The notes under the pieces are model-generated. The model saw only the letters and a list, made by a program, of their open reading frames with translations. It ran no database searches and was not told where the DNA came from. Below, in pieces: positions 44,546 through 55,685 of a DNA stretch of 64,000 nucleotides. Positions within the stretch are counted from its first letter, which is position 1; the number at the start of each line of letters is the position of its first letter. Position numbers and translations under genes: made by a program. Origin of the DNA: Anopheles merus (Eukaryota > Arthropoda > Insecta > Diptera > Culicidae); contig NC_054083.1 of NCBI RefSeq assembly GCF_017562075.2, positions 744,001 through 808,000 on the forward strand. Reading direction: 5' to 3'.

Positions 44546-45265
44546 GCAGAAGTAATGGCAATCGATAGCCAACAATTCTACGCTTCACTTTGTTACGAAA
44601 ACTCAAACAAAGCAATCATTCGAGGCTATGTTGCGGGAATTCCCGTGGGTTTTTTAATTGACTCGGGAGCAGACGTGAATACAGTCGACGAGAATACCTT
44701 CACCCAATTAAAAAGTAGCGGCGTTACAGAAGGAATTATATTTAATTTAAAAGGAGGCTCAGACCGACCGCCAAAAGCTTATGGAATGACGGGCGAAATT
44801 CCAGTTGTAGCCTCGTTTGCGGCTCAATTACGTATTACTGAGGAGCGTCCCTGCTATATGGAACAGTTTTACGTTATACAACAAGCTAGACCGCTACTAA
44901 GCAGAAGTACATCATTGAGATACAGTGTACTACAACTCGGAATAAACGTTCCAATTAATTCTCCTCCAGGAAGATTCACACCAAAAATATCACCAGGAGA
45001 AATATTCGTTTTATCTACGACAAACGAATTTCCAAAGTTCAACGTTGCCCCCGTCATGATTTTCTACGACAAAACCGCCGCACCATCAAGAAATATTTTT
45101 ACTAATATTCCTCCGGCATTTAGAAAAGAAACCGAGCGACGGTTGGAGGAGTTATTATCGTCAGGAATTGTAGAAAAGGTCACCAACACAATGGAGAAGT
45201 CATTTTGCTCGTCGCTGTTAGTCGTTCCAAAAGGAAAGAACGACATTCGCTTAGTGGTTGATTTA
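44546..45265 (+). pseudogene. Protease and start of reverse transcriptase, LTR-2
   Basis: Aspartic protease FLIDSGADVNTVD near 44655, then a linker and the reverse transcriptase entry motifs (FRKETERRLEELLSSGIVEK, SSLLVVPKGKNDIRLVVDL). The frame is cut at VDL by a 110 bp MITE and the Harbinger element, and resumes at 54218. Confidence 0.85.
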
Positions 45266-45375
45266 GGGCGGTGGCAACGCTAATCGGATGCGATTTTATC
45301 GGACGAGATTTATCTGTCAAATCCCATATAAATCTCGTCCGACAAAATCGCATCCGATTAGCGTTGCCACCGCCC
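45266..45375. mobile_element. 110 bp near-perfect hairpin MITE with TTA duplication
   Basis: Arms of about 48 bp (GGGCGGTGGCAACGCTAATC and its inverse) around a 12-base loop. TTA at 45263 and 45376. It is essentially two inverted termini without a body. It abuts the Harbinger element. Confidence 0.85.
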
Positions 45376-45564
45376 TTAAGGCCGAAAATACACGGACCGG
45401 AATTTCGCGGCCGCGGAATTCCTGTAGGACAGTTATGTCAATAACTGCAATTTGACAATCAATAACCTACAGAAATTTGACCCGACCTGGACGTTTGCTT
45501 ACAAATATTGAGCAACGCTTGTTACTCGAATCGGATCTAATATACTCTAAACTCACTTCCTAAT

Positions 45565-45823
45565 TGTTGTGTACAGAAACGGTGCAGTGTAACCGCGACT
45601 CGATGCTGTCGTGCAACTGACAGCATCCGACGTCCGAATGGCCGTTAAGGGCTTCGGGAGCGATCGGGCTACCGAGGGTCGGCACTCGATCATATGCCGC
45701 GACCCGACACGCACAACAGTCTTGTAGCATATATGTTATTTATATTAGAATATAAGTGGTTGATACAGAAGAGCCGCGTGTGTCTTTAATATCCTCAATT
45801 GTGCACCTGTCCGAAACACAAAA
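45565..45823 (+). repeat. 5' LTR of LTR-4
   Basis: 259 bp, matched in two blocks by the 3' LTR (49375..49457 and 49716..49894), one visible difference near the end (GTCCG/GTCTG). Confidence 0.92.
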
Positions 45824-45900
45824 GTGGCGACGAGTTTCTTATTGTTTGTTGTTTCGTTTCATTTATTCGTGTGAAAATTCCGCGACCCAAGCGGCGAAGG

Positions 45901-47248
45901 ATGTCCTCTGAGGAGACTGGTGCCATGGACGAAGAGATGCGCCGTTCATCGCTAGGGCTAACTAGCGCGAGCGGAGGGCTAATTCCGCAGAACGGTGCGA
46001 TGCTGCAACCCAACGTGCATCTTTTGGGCGACCAGCGCATTCTCGGTGGTATGCAGTGAAGTGAAGATGCCGCGCCGTTGCAGATACGTGCGCAACCGCC
46101 ATTGCAATCCGGGTCATTGCCACTGTTCCACGGTGGTCAGGCGCCATTGCTGTCAGCTCCAACAGCGCCATCGCAGTCGGCTCCCGCACAACAGCACCAA
46201 AGTACAGGTCCGTATTTGAGTGGAAGTGATAATACGATGATGCAAACGCTACAGCAGCTACAAAAGCAGATGGCTCAGCAGCAGCAGCTTATTAGTGAAT
46301 TATTATGCCAGCGTTTAAATAACTTAGGTGCGTCTACGGCCGCGGTACACCCCGAGCAGATCATTGACACACTAGCGAGAAATATAACGGAATTTCGTTA
46401 TGATGAGGAAGGAGGTGTAACGTTCGGTGGGTGGTTTGCGAGATATGAGGAGCTGTTTAGGAAGGATGCGGAGCGTATAGATAAAGCCGCGAAAGTCAGG
46501 CTGTTGATGAGGAAGTTAGGTCCGGTCGAGCACGACAGGTACACGTCGTTTATATTGCCCCGGAAAGCGGGAGATTTTTCATTTGCGGAAACGGTCCAGA
46601 GGTTGACCGAGTTGTTTGACACGCGAGAGTCGTTGCTTAGCAAAAGGTTCAAGTGCTTGCAAATAGCGAAAAATAAGAATGAAGACCATATGTCATATGC
46701 GTGTAGGTTGAACAAGGCGTGCGTCGGATTTGAGCTTGGAAAGCTTACAGAAGAACAATTTAAGTGTTTATTGTATGTGTGCGGGTTGAAGTCAGAGCAC
46801 GATGTTGACTTCCGTACGAGGCTGCTTGCGCGAATAGAAGATAAAGCAGATATTACGCTGCAGCAGTTGTCGGCGGAGTGCGGCAGGATAGTTAACTTAA
46901 AGAAGGATAGTGCCATGATCGAGTCCCCAGCACATGAGAATGTGTTGGCTGTAAAGTCGGAAAGACACTTACAAGTCAAAAGATCGCAGCTAGAACAGCG
47001 TACGACGCAGAGTAAGCCCTGCTGAGCATGTGGGGATAACCACTGGCAACGTGATTGCCCATATCGTACTAAAGAATGTTTTAAGTGTAGGCGGATAGGC
47101 CACAAAGCGAGTCATTGCAACAAAAATCGAAGGAAATTTAGGAAGCCTGAGTATGGCCTCGGATATGAGGAACAGGAAGGGAATGTTGCAAAAATGGTAA
47201 CTGTGAGTGTGCAGAGCGTAGCATCTAGGAGAAAATACGTGGAGGTTA
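45901..47248 (+). pseudogene. Gag of LTR-4 with stops
   Basis: One frame with TGA stops at 46057 and 47023. The capsid region matches LTR-1 Gag (GGWFARYEELF, KVRLLMRKLGPVEHDRYTS, LLSKRFKCLQ). The second stop lies in the first zinc knuckle, where LTR-1 has Trp; the second knuckle CFKCRRIGHKASHC is intact. A MITE interrupts the frame at 47249. Confidence 0.85.
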
Positions 47249-47836
47249 CCCAAGCGCCACAGATTAAGCTTAAACGACTGGAAAATTGAATATCCATAGA
47301 AAAAAAATGAAAGCTCCACAGCTTCATTGGTTTCATCAATAGATGGCGTATTACAACTCATCATTATATTGCTATCCTTTTCTTGCAATGTATTTCGACA
47401 AGTTGCATTTTATTATGACCTATATAGCCTTCTAACTTTCTGAGCAAAAATCTATATAAATGGTCGTGTGGTTAGATACGTGGGTATCAACACCAATGAC
47501 CATTGCTCAAATCTCACTTGCTTCAGTGCTGGTGGTTTCCGTTGGAGTTTAGTATTTAAACAATCGTATCGCCGTTCTAGTTCTAGCGATGCATAACTTC
47601 AATGCGAAACCATACAACAGTACAGAGGAAATGAGAAAGCTCTCCTCCAAGCGATGAAGCTCAACTGGTTGGGGTATCCCACCAACAGATAGCGCCACCA
47701 GCTTTTTTGCTATTTTTAGAATGCATGAGTCGTTTGGCGTCTGCTAAACGAAGTCTTTCTATATTCCGTTTAGGTAGAGAACTTGAGTCGTTTAGAAGCC
47801 GTTTAGTGGTCGTTTAGTGGATTTGTGGCACTTGGG
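47249..47836 (+). mobile_element. CCCAAGCG MITE, copy 2 (588 bp)
   Basis: Looks the same as copy 1. TA at 47247 and 47837. Without it, the retrotransposon frame reads ..YVEV then SLNNKP.., confirming a clean TA duplication. Confidence 0.9.
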
Positions 47837-47838
47837 TA

Positions 47839-47919
47839 GTCTCAACAACAAGCCAGTTCACCTGCAACTCGACTCAGGGTCGGATATTTCTATAATAGGC
47901 ATGCGTACATGGAAACAAA
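47839..47919 (+). pseudogene. Protease segment of LTR-4 between two MITEs
   Basis: Reads VHLQLDSGSDISIIG, the active-site box of a retropepsin. Flanked by MITE copies on both sides. Confidence 0.8.
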
Positions 47920-47921
47920 TA

Positions 47922-48508
47922 CCCAAGCGCCACAGATTAAGCTTAAACGACTGGAAAATTGAATATCCATAGGAAAAAAATGAAAGCTTCACAGCTTCAT
48001 TGGTTTGATCAATAGATGGCGTATTACAACTCATCATTATATTGCTATCCTTTTCTTGCAATGTGTTTCGACAAGTTTCATCTTATAATGACCTATATAG
48101 CCTTCTAACTTTCTGAGCAAAAATCTATATGAATGGTCGTGTGGTCAGATACGTGGGTATCAACACCAACGACCATTACCCAAATCTCACTTGCTTCAGT
48201 ACTGGTGGTTTCCGTTGGAGTTTAGTATTTAAACAATCGTATCGCCGTTCTAGTTCTAGCGATGCATAACTTCAATGCGAAACCATACAACAGTACAGAG
48301 GAAATGAGAAAGCTCTCCTCCAAGCGAGGAAGCTCCACAGGTTGGGTATCCCACAAACAGATGGCGCCACCAGCTTTTTTGCTATTTTTAGAATGCATGA
48401 GTCGTTTGCCGTCTGCTAAACGAAGTCTTTCTATATTCCGTTTAGGTAGAGAATTTGAGGCGTTTAGAAGCCGTTTAGTGGTCGTTTAGTGGATTTGTGG
48501 CACTTGGG
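47922..48508 (+). mobile_element. CCCAAGCG MITE, copy 3 (587 bp)
   Basis: Same orientation as copy 2, 85 bases away, with several differences. TA at 47920 and 48509. It falls in the same protease gene. Confidence 0.9.
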
Positions 48509-48510
48509 TA

Positions 48511-49021
48511 GGGAGCCCCCGGCTCAAACCCCTTTCCGTCGCAGCGAGAACTGCTTCAGGAGCTGGTCTTATGCTCGAGGGTGAATTTCTATGTGAGGCC
48601 ACACTAGGCAATGTTACGGCTGAAGTAACCATAAGAGTGGCAAAACATGATCTTATGCTATTCGGTGCGGATCTGTTTGAGTTGTTGGGTCTGTGGTCAA
48701 CACCCATTGAAAGTTATTGCTATAGAGAGGGCAGAAATTTAAAGCAGCATGATAGGCTTGATCAAAAACAGACGGAATGTCTAGTAGCTAGTATAAAGGC
48801 TGGTGATGGTATAGATTATGCAGCAGGCACGGGAAATGCAATTCCATTCCCTTACAATGAGGTGGTTAAGCCCATGCAACGTGATACAATGCTGCGCAGA
48901 TTATATAGCTATGGCAATTATGAAAGTCGAATAGATAGCGCCAATTACCTTCGTAAACAGCCCTCGCCGATAATTTGTCACGAAGCGTACCAAAGAAAAG
49001 GGAGACATATGAGGTCGCAAG
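48511..49021 (+). pseudogene. Rest of protease and pol remnant, LTR-4
   Basis: Continues the protease (LMLFGADLFELLGLW) to about 48720, then unrelated or rearranged sequence to TAG at 49027. The reverse transcriptase, RNase H and integrase cores are deleted. Confidence 0.65.
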
Positions 49022-49374
49022 AACCTTAGCGTGGGCGTAAATAATGATTTATAAACGGGCATATGAGTTAAAGGATCCCTGGCGAGAGGGTACATGTCTC
49101 AAGGAAGTGCTAGAAATTAAGTGATACAAGAATGGAAAATAATGGTATTAATTTACGGTAGGATGTTTTAATGGCAAAGGGTAGAGTTTCTGGAACAAAA
49201 TAGCCGTCAGAATTTTTAGCATTTTAGCACACCCAGTTTTAGCCATCGTGGCACAACATTCCCCTAGCATAGTCTGCGTATGTGTAAAAATGAATGGTCC
49301 ACCTCGCCGCTCTTCTCGTGATAGAAGGGCGCCGCGCAGGTTGCAGCTGTACCAGCTGAATTAAGAGAGGGAGA
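49022..49374 (+). other. 3' internal remnant of LTR-4
   Basis: A short Arg-rich reading (PRRSSRDRRAPRRLQLYQL, about 49297..49360) is the usual Pol C-terminal tail of Mag-like elements, followed by the purine tract. Confidence 0.5.
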
Positions 49375-49894
49375 TGTTGTGTACAGAAACGGTGCAGTGT
49401 AACCGCGACTCGATGCTGTCGTGCAACTGACAGCATCCGACGTCCGAATGGCCGTTACCGTAGCAATAGACGATGCGCAATCTCAGATTGCGCATATATT
49501 TATCTGTCAAACGGGTCGGTTTGATATATTTATCTGTCAAAAAAAAATTATATATCTCGGACATATAATCTTGAAAATTTATGCGCAATCTTGGCGCATT
49601 CTGAAATTGTATGGAAATGACGTTTATAGCTCAGGGTTGGCTACGCGAAATGACATATATTTTGATAAAACGAATATATGCGCAATCTGAGATTGCGCAT
49701 CGTGTATTAATACGGTTAAGGGCTTCGGGAGCGATCGGGCTACCGAGGGTCGGCACTCGATCATATGCCGCGACCCGACACGCACAACAGTCTTGTAGCA
49801 TATATGTTATTTATATTAGAATATAAGTGGTTGATACAGAAGAGCCGCGTGTGTCTTTAATATCCTCAATTGTGCACCTGTCTGAAACACAAAA
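49375..49894 (+). repeat. 3' LTR of LTR-4, split by a MITE
   Basis: Own sequence 49375..49457 and 49716..49894; the MITE duplicated TTA. It ends 20 bases before the transposase ATG. Confidence 0.9.
49458..49715. mobile_element. Harbinger-type CCGTA MITE in the 3' LTR of LTR-4
   Basis: 258 bp, CCGTAGCAATAGACGATGCG at the left and the inverted TATTAATACGG at the right, TTA at 49455 and 49716. The intact 5' LTR gives the empty site, so borders are exact. Confidence 0.95.
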
Positions 49895-49914
49895 CTAATT
49901 ATTATAAGCAAAAA

Positions 49915-52354
49915 ATGTTTCGTGTAAAAAGAGCAGCTGCATTACGATGGACAAGTGCGTGGGCAAATTTCATTCGTTTGCATACGATTTCGCTTCAGTA
50001 AGCTCCGTCAGCTAGAGAATGGATGCGCCCAATGCTTCGCGAAAGGAATGAACAAGCGAGTCGGTTGCTAGCGTCTATTTTACAAGAGGAATTGGATAAT
50101 ACCATAATTAATTTTATGAGATTGTCGAGAAACGATTTTGATTACCTTCTTAAGCAAATTGGACCAAAGATGCAAAGAATGGATACGAACATGCGTTTAA
50201 GTTTGTCTGCCAAAGACAAGCTGATAATTACCTTGCGATATTTGGCTACAGGAGACTCATACAAAACCCTTGAATATGCCTTCCGGGTATGTCGGAGTTT
50301 TGTTTATTATCCAAAATACACTAATCTTTGTTTGTTGTTTAATTCATATTTGTTTTAGATTTCAGCACAGGCAATCGGTCAATTTGTGCCGCAAGTGTGT
50401 GACTGTCTTGTGGAAGTCCTTCGAGAGCAGGTAAAGGTAAGACCCAAAGAAATATCATCATGTTGATCTGTTGTTTTACAAGTATATTTCTGCAGCGAAA
50501 CTAACAGTGAGATGGGTAGATCTTGAAGACGTTGCAATGAGTGGATGGAAAGATAATGAATACAGTGATTATAACGAATATAAGTTAATATTTTGGAATT
50601 GTTAAAGTGTCTGTGTACGAGAACGCTGGTTAAAAATTAGGAACGTGGCGGCTTTAAAGATGCATGTAAACTATGCGTATATGAGCAAACTGCTCCGTAC
50701 ATGAGTGTATAAGCTCCGTATATGAGTTACTTGTAAGATAATGGTCTGATGTAGACGCCGGCTAGTTTCTTGCATGCATACAAGTCTAAGTCTGTTTACT
50801 AACAATGATTAAAATATTGGAATTTAAATTCAATAATTCGTTGTATATTTCATGTAATAATATATAATTCATGTCTTTGCATTGAATGCATTTTACTTTA
50901 CTTAAACTTAAAACATGTTCATTCACGTCTAGAGAAAGCGCCGCTTTACATAAACTGTAAAAGAAAAGAAAATTTATTAGTTTACATGCCAAAGTCGCTG
51001 ATAACTAGCTATGTACAAATAACGCTTGCTAACTTAAAGAAGGGATCTGAAAATCACGACTACTCTTCTCTTACCTATTCTATCGCCTCACCGGGTATCC
51101 GAAATTTCCCTGGAAATACTCCTGTTCCTCCTCTTGGACCACCATGCGTATGCGCATTAGGCATCGCATCCGGTTTTCGAGCGGCCAATCTCGAATGATG
51201 TGGGCAATCCCGGACAGCTGACAGCAGATCCACTGTATCGGTTGGGTTTTTGAGCTGGCTGGCCAGCTCGATTGAGGCATCACCCACCGTCCGCAAAGCT
51301 GCAACCACCTCCTCATTGTATGCAAGATTAGCCTCTTGCCAACGCCGTTTATACCGCCTTGACGCTACATTTGGCGGAGTAGATGGACGAGGCGGTGTGG
51401 CATAATGTGACCGTCCACGTTGCGGTGACGGCACACGCGAGGGTCCAGGTCGAGGTGATGGCACACGCGAAGGTCCTGATCGCGGAGAAGGTACACGCGA
51501 CTGTCCAGGTCGTGGAGACGGTACACGCGACGGTCCAGGTCGCGGAGATGGCACACGCGACGGTCCAGGCTGCGGTGACGGCACACACGACCTTCCAGGA
51601 GAAGGCGTGAGGGCCTCGTCCAACACCTCTATTTCCAAATGAGAAAGCTAAACAAAAAGATGCTTTAGTTTAAATATAGATTGACACTTTCTGATAGGAA
51701 ATACATTCTTGTTTTATTTCTCTTTTTTTCTTTTCGCAGTTACCCACATGCTCCGACGAATGGAAACGAATTGCGCAAGGCTTTCAAGACAAATGGAATT
51801 TTCCACATGCAATCGGAGCAATTGATGGAAAACACGTTATGATAAAATCTCCTCCACATAGCGGAACCGACTATTTTAATTACAGAAGGCATTTTAACAT
51901 CGTTCTGCTGGGTGTAGTTGATGCCAACTATAATTTTATCTATGCAGACATTGGCGCAAAAGGTCGAATATCTGATGGAGGGGTTTTTAAAAACTCAATG
52001 CTATACAAAAAGCTTGAAAGAAATGAATTGGGAATACCAAGCCCTGCCCCATTGTACCAAACATCTCGCATCCTCGTCCCCTATATGCTTTTAGGCGACA
52101 AAGCCTTTCCTCTAACAAAATACTGCCTTAGCCCATTCAGTGGTTTCACGGAAAGAGGATCGGTAGAGCGTAATTTCAATCTTCGTCATTCAACTGCCAG
52201 GCGGTCTGTTGAAATGGCTTTCGGGATACTCTGTGGAAGGTTTCAAGTATTAAGAAAGCCTATCGAACTGCGTCAGGAAAATAGATTAGAAGAGATTAGG
52301 ATGTACGGAGTCAGGATAACCGTCAATTTCTTTCCAATGAAGAAGAGGAAATAA
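49915..52354 (+). pseudogene. Harbinger transposase (HARBI1-like, DDE_Tnp_4), damaged
   Basis: Exons 49915..50286, 50359..50436 and 51740..52354, all in phase 0 (GTATGT/TTTTAG, GTAAGA/TTCGCAG): 354 codons, the usual HARBI1 size. N-terminal helix-turn-helix region (REWMRPMLRERNEQ, MRLSRNDFDYLL, LIITLRYLATGDSYKTLEYAFR), then the catalytic core: AIGAIDGKHV (first Asp), NIVLLGVVDANYNF, GAKGRISDGGVF, LLGDKAFPL (second Asp), ARRSVEMAFGIL (Glu). Defects: an in-frame TAA at codon 29, and loss of the LHN-type segment with a frameshift near 52305; the rest of the C-terminus is readable in another frame to about 52449. Intron 2 (50437..51739) contains the last exon of the opposite-strand MADF gene. Confidence 0.88.
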
Positions 52355-52949
52355 ATAACATGCGTGCACTCGAAACAAACAGGTCGCGACCTAATTTGAA
52401 TATGTTGCAAATTCGGATGCATATTGCAAACTATTTACAAGAAAATTGAATTCAACAATTAATTTTTATAATGATATTTTTAATAATCATACAGTTGAAT
52501 TTGAATAAAGAGATACTACTAATTGGCTATAAAAGAGTGATTTCCTTTTAACATGTTTTTTAATATGTAAAATAAAAATATAACTCAAACCATATCCAAA
52601 AACCTTTTTCCAAAAAGCGAACCACCGTGGGTGATCAATTTCATCAGCTCCTGAAAATAAGATATGAAATGTCCATCATAAACATATTGTTATTACTTTC
52701 ACTTAAAACATACATACCAGATCCAGTTACCATGCTCCGGTTCAATTTTGAGCGGTACTTCCGGTAAATGGATTGGAGCGATGCCCACTTCTCTTTAAGT
52801 TCATCGATTGGTTGGTCCATTTCTGCTGCGATGTCGTTCCACTCATCATTTCTATGATGAATATTTTGGTAGTCTGGATGTTGCCGGTTCCAGACCGCCT
52901 CATGCCGAAAAACGCAATCGATAAACGCAAGCACAACCTCATCACTCAT
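51075..52949 (-). CDS. MADF-domain DNA-binding protein of the Harbinger element
   Basis: Minus-strand exons 52949..52718 and 51628..51075 join through GTATGT...AAATAG and give an open frame of 261 residues. Residues 3-75 are a MADF (Myb/SANT-related) domain: VVLAFIDCVFRHEAVWN, DEWNDIAAEM, ELKEKWASLQSIYRKYR. Exon 2 starts with about six copies of a 10-residue unit, PSPRPGPSRV, then a helical stretch (VVAALRTVGDASIELASQL). In Harbinger elements this partner binds the termini and helps bring the transposase into the nucleus. The frame has no stop, unlike the transposase. Its intron (51629..52717) contains the last transposase exon on the other strand. The acceptor at 51629 was chosen because it keeps the frame. 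Confidence 0.75.
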
Positions 52950-52999
52950 GTAGATCGTCTGGAAAGAGAACATTTTTGTGAGAATATTTGTCGGATCAT

Positions 53000-54170
53000 A
53001 CGCACTGACAGAGCCGTTTCGATAAAGGGTTTTTTTCGTGAGAGTCATTGTTCTGTTTCGCTGAGACCTGGTTAAACAAATCCAGCTCTTGCCGTTAATT
53101 GGCAGCAAATTGCTAGCACAACATAAATCATTAGTATACAATTCGTTTATGGACTGCACCAGAATGCGCTTTGCCAGCTTAACAATTACGGTAACTCACA
53201 ACAACTTCTTGACCTATACGTGCCAGCGAGCTCCAGCTACTGCCAATACCACTGCTGCAAAAATAAGGTTCAATTACTCATTCACTGACCTTACTGAAGT
53301 CTAGAGACTAATTTCCTCCTTCGATCAATCATTTCAATCGTCAAACTATACATTCGACCATGCTACGAACATTTTCACAGATTTCATGAGAACCGCGTTG
53401 CGGAAATCTGCTCCTATTAAACAGCCCCATCGCGAACCTCCGTGGGGTGACCGCACATTGCTTGCCCTAAAAAAGCGAAACGAGCTGCCACAGCAATGTT
53501 TTCAAATCTGTCAGCTAGAAGGAGCCATCTTCGACTAAAAGCCATCCTGGCTAAGTTTTTCTCCTGGTGCAAACGTAACGCACTAAGTCAATAACTTCCG
53601 CGCAAACCAATTATACGTCTTCCTACTAGTTGCTAGTTGCTAGATGCAGTTGACTAGTTGCTGGATGCAGTTGACTACTTTGTATGGTCATAAACATGGC
53701 GCGCGCTTCGTTCCTGTGTGTTATAAGACACTGCGCATTTATCACGATTCACTTCTACGTTCCTGCCTGAACACTCCGACGTCGACCAATACTGGCGGTC
53801 ACTGAAACCCGGACCCTTTTTCGGCTCTCGAAACCCCCATCATAATATCATCCTTTGACATACCTTCTTTCGTTTTTTCTTTGCTGGTTTGATATCTAGA
53901 AGTTAAACACAAAGTTATTTATCCTGTAATTATATTTTGAAATGCAATATTTACCCATTTTCCGTCTTGATTTGCTCAAATTTAAGGCAACAGAATTCGA
54001 AGTGCACAATGTTAACCTTTTCAAACCGTACACAATAACGCAATGACAACGGAATTTTCCTGCCGCGAAACCGCTGAAATACTGCATGTGGGTATCTTTG
54101 CGAAACAGCAACCGGGATAGCCGGCGCGGAAAAGTGACAGTTTGATTGTTATACATCTGCTATACGCAGG
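53000..54170. other. Right non-coding part of the Harbinger element
   Basis: No conserved frame. Near 53630..53680 a GTTGCTAGATGCAGTTGACTA unit is repeated. Precedes the right terminal repeat. Confidence 0.4.
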
Positions 54171-54217
54171 CGGAATTCCGCGGCCGCGAAATTCCGGTCC
54201 GTGTATTTTCGGCCTAA

Positions 54218-55571
54218 GAGGGCCCAACAAGAACATCATACGGACACCCTTCAAAATGCCAACGCTCGAAGCAATTCTAGCTAAACTAAATGGAGCATCC
54301 TGGTTTTCTACAATCGATCTTACGAGCGCTTTCTTTCATGTTGAATTACACGAGGATTGTCGCCACCTAACAAACTTCCTCGGAGGAAGTGGCACATATC
54401 GTTTCAAAAGATTACCATTTGGGCTGTGTAATTCACCCGACATATTTCAAGAGCTACTTCAAACCGTAGTTCTGGAGAATTGTCGGGGGGTTCTAAACTA
54501 TCTGGACGATATTCTAGTTTACGGGCGTTCCAAACTAGAACATGATGAGAACTTGCAAGCAGCTCTTAAAAGTTTACGTAGTCATAATGTCTGCCTTAAC
54601 ACCAGAAGTGCGTATTCGCAGCCCGTTCCGTCAAATTCCTCGGATTTAAGTTATCGGGAGACGGTTGGAGAGTCGAAGAGGACAAAAAGAAGGCAATTGC
54701 AAATTTTCGCAGACCCGAAACACTATCGGAGGTGAAAAGCTTTTTAGGCTTAATTAACTTCATTGAAAGATTCGTCCCCCATCGAGCAGATAAAACAATA
54801 AAATTAAGATCATTAGCAAAATCTGACAACTTCTACTGGTCAGAAGAGGAAGAAAATGAATTCGGTTATCAGTCCAAAGGGGTGAGCGTACGTAAATCCT
54901 TACCTCTGAGTGCACAATCAAATGGAGCTATTGAGCGACAAAATCAAGGGGTGATTAAGGCCATGACCGCTGCTAAAGCCGAAGGAAAACACTGGAAGAC
55001 TGCAATGGATGAGTATATCCATACTCACAACACGAGGAAGCACCATTCTCGTTTAGGCATCACACCATTTGAGCTGTTAGTGGGATGGCGTTACCGAGGC
55101 ACTTTCCCGTGCCTGTGGGAATCGAGGCAACCGCTGGACCGCTTGGCAGTACGAGAGGACGATGCGTTTGCGAAACTAGTTAGCAAAACGTATGCTGACA
55201 AACATCGGGGGGCGAAAGATAGCAATATAATGGTCGACGATAGGGTGGTGGTAGCAATTGTACAAAAAACAGAAACCGATCCCACATTTTCAAACGAAAG
55301 GTATACTGTACTAGCCAGAGATGGGGCAAAAGTTGTACTAGTGAACGAAAGAGGGACAAAGTTAACTAGGAACGTAAGCGATGTTAAGCGTGCTCTAGAG
55401 GTAGACGATCAAAAAGAAAGGCAACAGCATAGCAATAGTGAGACATTGGAATACTCTGAACCAAAAATTGTTACACAAACGGCCGAATCCATTAGTAATA
55501 GTCGAACAAAACGAGAAGTTCGCTTACCAGAGAGGTTTAAAAATGCAGTTTTGTATAATATTAACCAGTAA
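54218..55571 (+). pseudogene. Reverse transcriptase and integrase remnant of LTR-2
   Basis: Resumes at the codon where the left part was cut (RGPNKN..). Reverse transcriptase motifs STIDLTSAFFHVEL, RLPFGLCNSPDIFQ and the catalytic NYLDDILVYG; a frameshift near 54600; the RT C-terminus (FLGLINFIERFVP) to about 54860. Then a deletion joins it to the end of the integrase core (QSNGAIERQNQGVIKAM, with the catalytic Glu) and a long basic C-terminal region ending at TAA 55569. Confidence 0.85.
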
Positions 55572-55574
55572 AGA

Positions 55575-55668
55575 GTGGGAATCAATTAGTCACTGAAAGC
55601 CAAGCCCACAAGTGGGTACAGGCAGGCCTTGACCGACATCGGTTATTGAGCCAAAGAAGAAGAAGAAA
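55575..55668 (+). repeat. 5'-truncated SINE-A
   Basis: Right half of the SINE-A sequence (AGTCACTGAAAGCCAAGCCC ... GGCCTTGACCG) with a GAAGAAGAAG tail, just after the LTR-2 integrase stop. Confidence 0.75.
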
Positions 55669-55685
55669 GAGTAGGAAAGGGAAAG

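Larger units (their letters stand above)
45565..49894 (+). mobile_element. LTR-4: decayed Mag-like Ty3/gypsy element inside Harbinger
   Basis: 5' LTR 45565..45823 (TGTTGTGTAC...CACAAAA), 3' LTR 49375..49894 including a 258 bp MITE. CTAAT is duplicated at 45560 and 49895. The primer site TGGCGACGAG (45825) and gag motifs are like LTR-1. A purine tract (AAGAGAGGGAGA) precedes the 3' LTR. Internal part: gag with stops, a protease split by two MITEs, and the C-terminal tail (PRRSSRDRRAPRRL) near 49300; reverse transcriptase is missing. Confidence 0.92.
45380..54214. mobile_element. PIF/Harbinger transposon with both genes, interrupted by LTR-4
   Basis: 43 bp perfect terminal inverted repeats starting GGCCGAAAATACACGG; TAA duplicated at 45377 and 54215 in the LTR-2 pol gene. 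Without LTR-4 the element is about 4.5 kb. It carries a DDE transposase (plus strand, 49915..52354) and a MADF DNA-binding protein (minus strand, 52949..51075), the two-gene set of Harbinger elements. The transposase has an early stop and a damaged C-terminus, so this copy is probably inactive. Confidence 0.93.
42962..55571 (+). mobile_element. LTR-2: decayed Ty3/gypsy element split by a Harbinger transposon
   Basis: Coding parts: gag 42962..44260, protease and reverse transcriptase start 44546..45265, then (after the 45266..54217 insertions) the rest of reverse transcriptase and part of integrase 54218..55571. RNase H and the integrase N-terminus are deleted near 54862. No LTR pair could be matched. 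A purine run (55673..55685) followed by TGTAGAG could mark a 3' LTR start. The leader probably extends left of LTR-3 and may include the hairpin array (inference). Confidence 0.75.

Noticed and set aside
51349..51610. Frames on both strands over the 30 bp repeats
   Set aside because: They are shadow frames of the PSPRPGPSRV repeat in the MADF protein.
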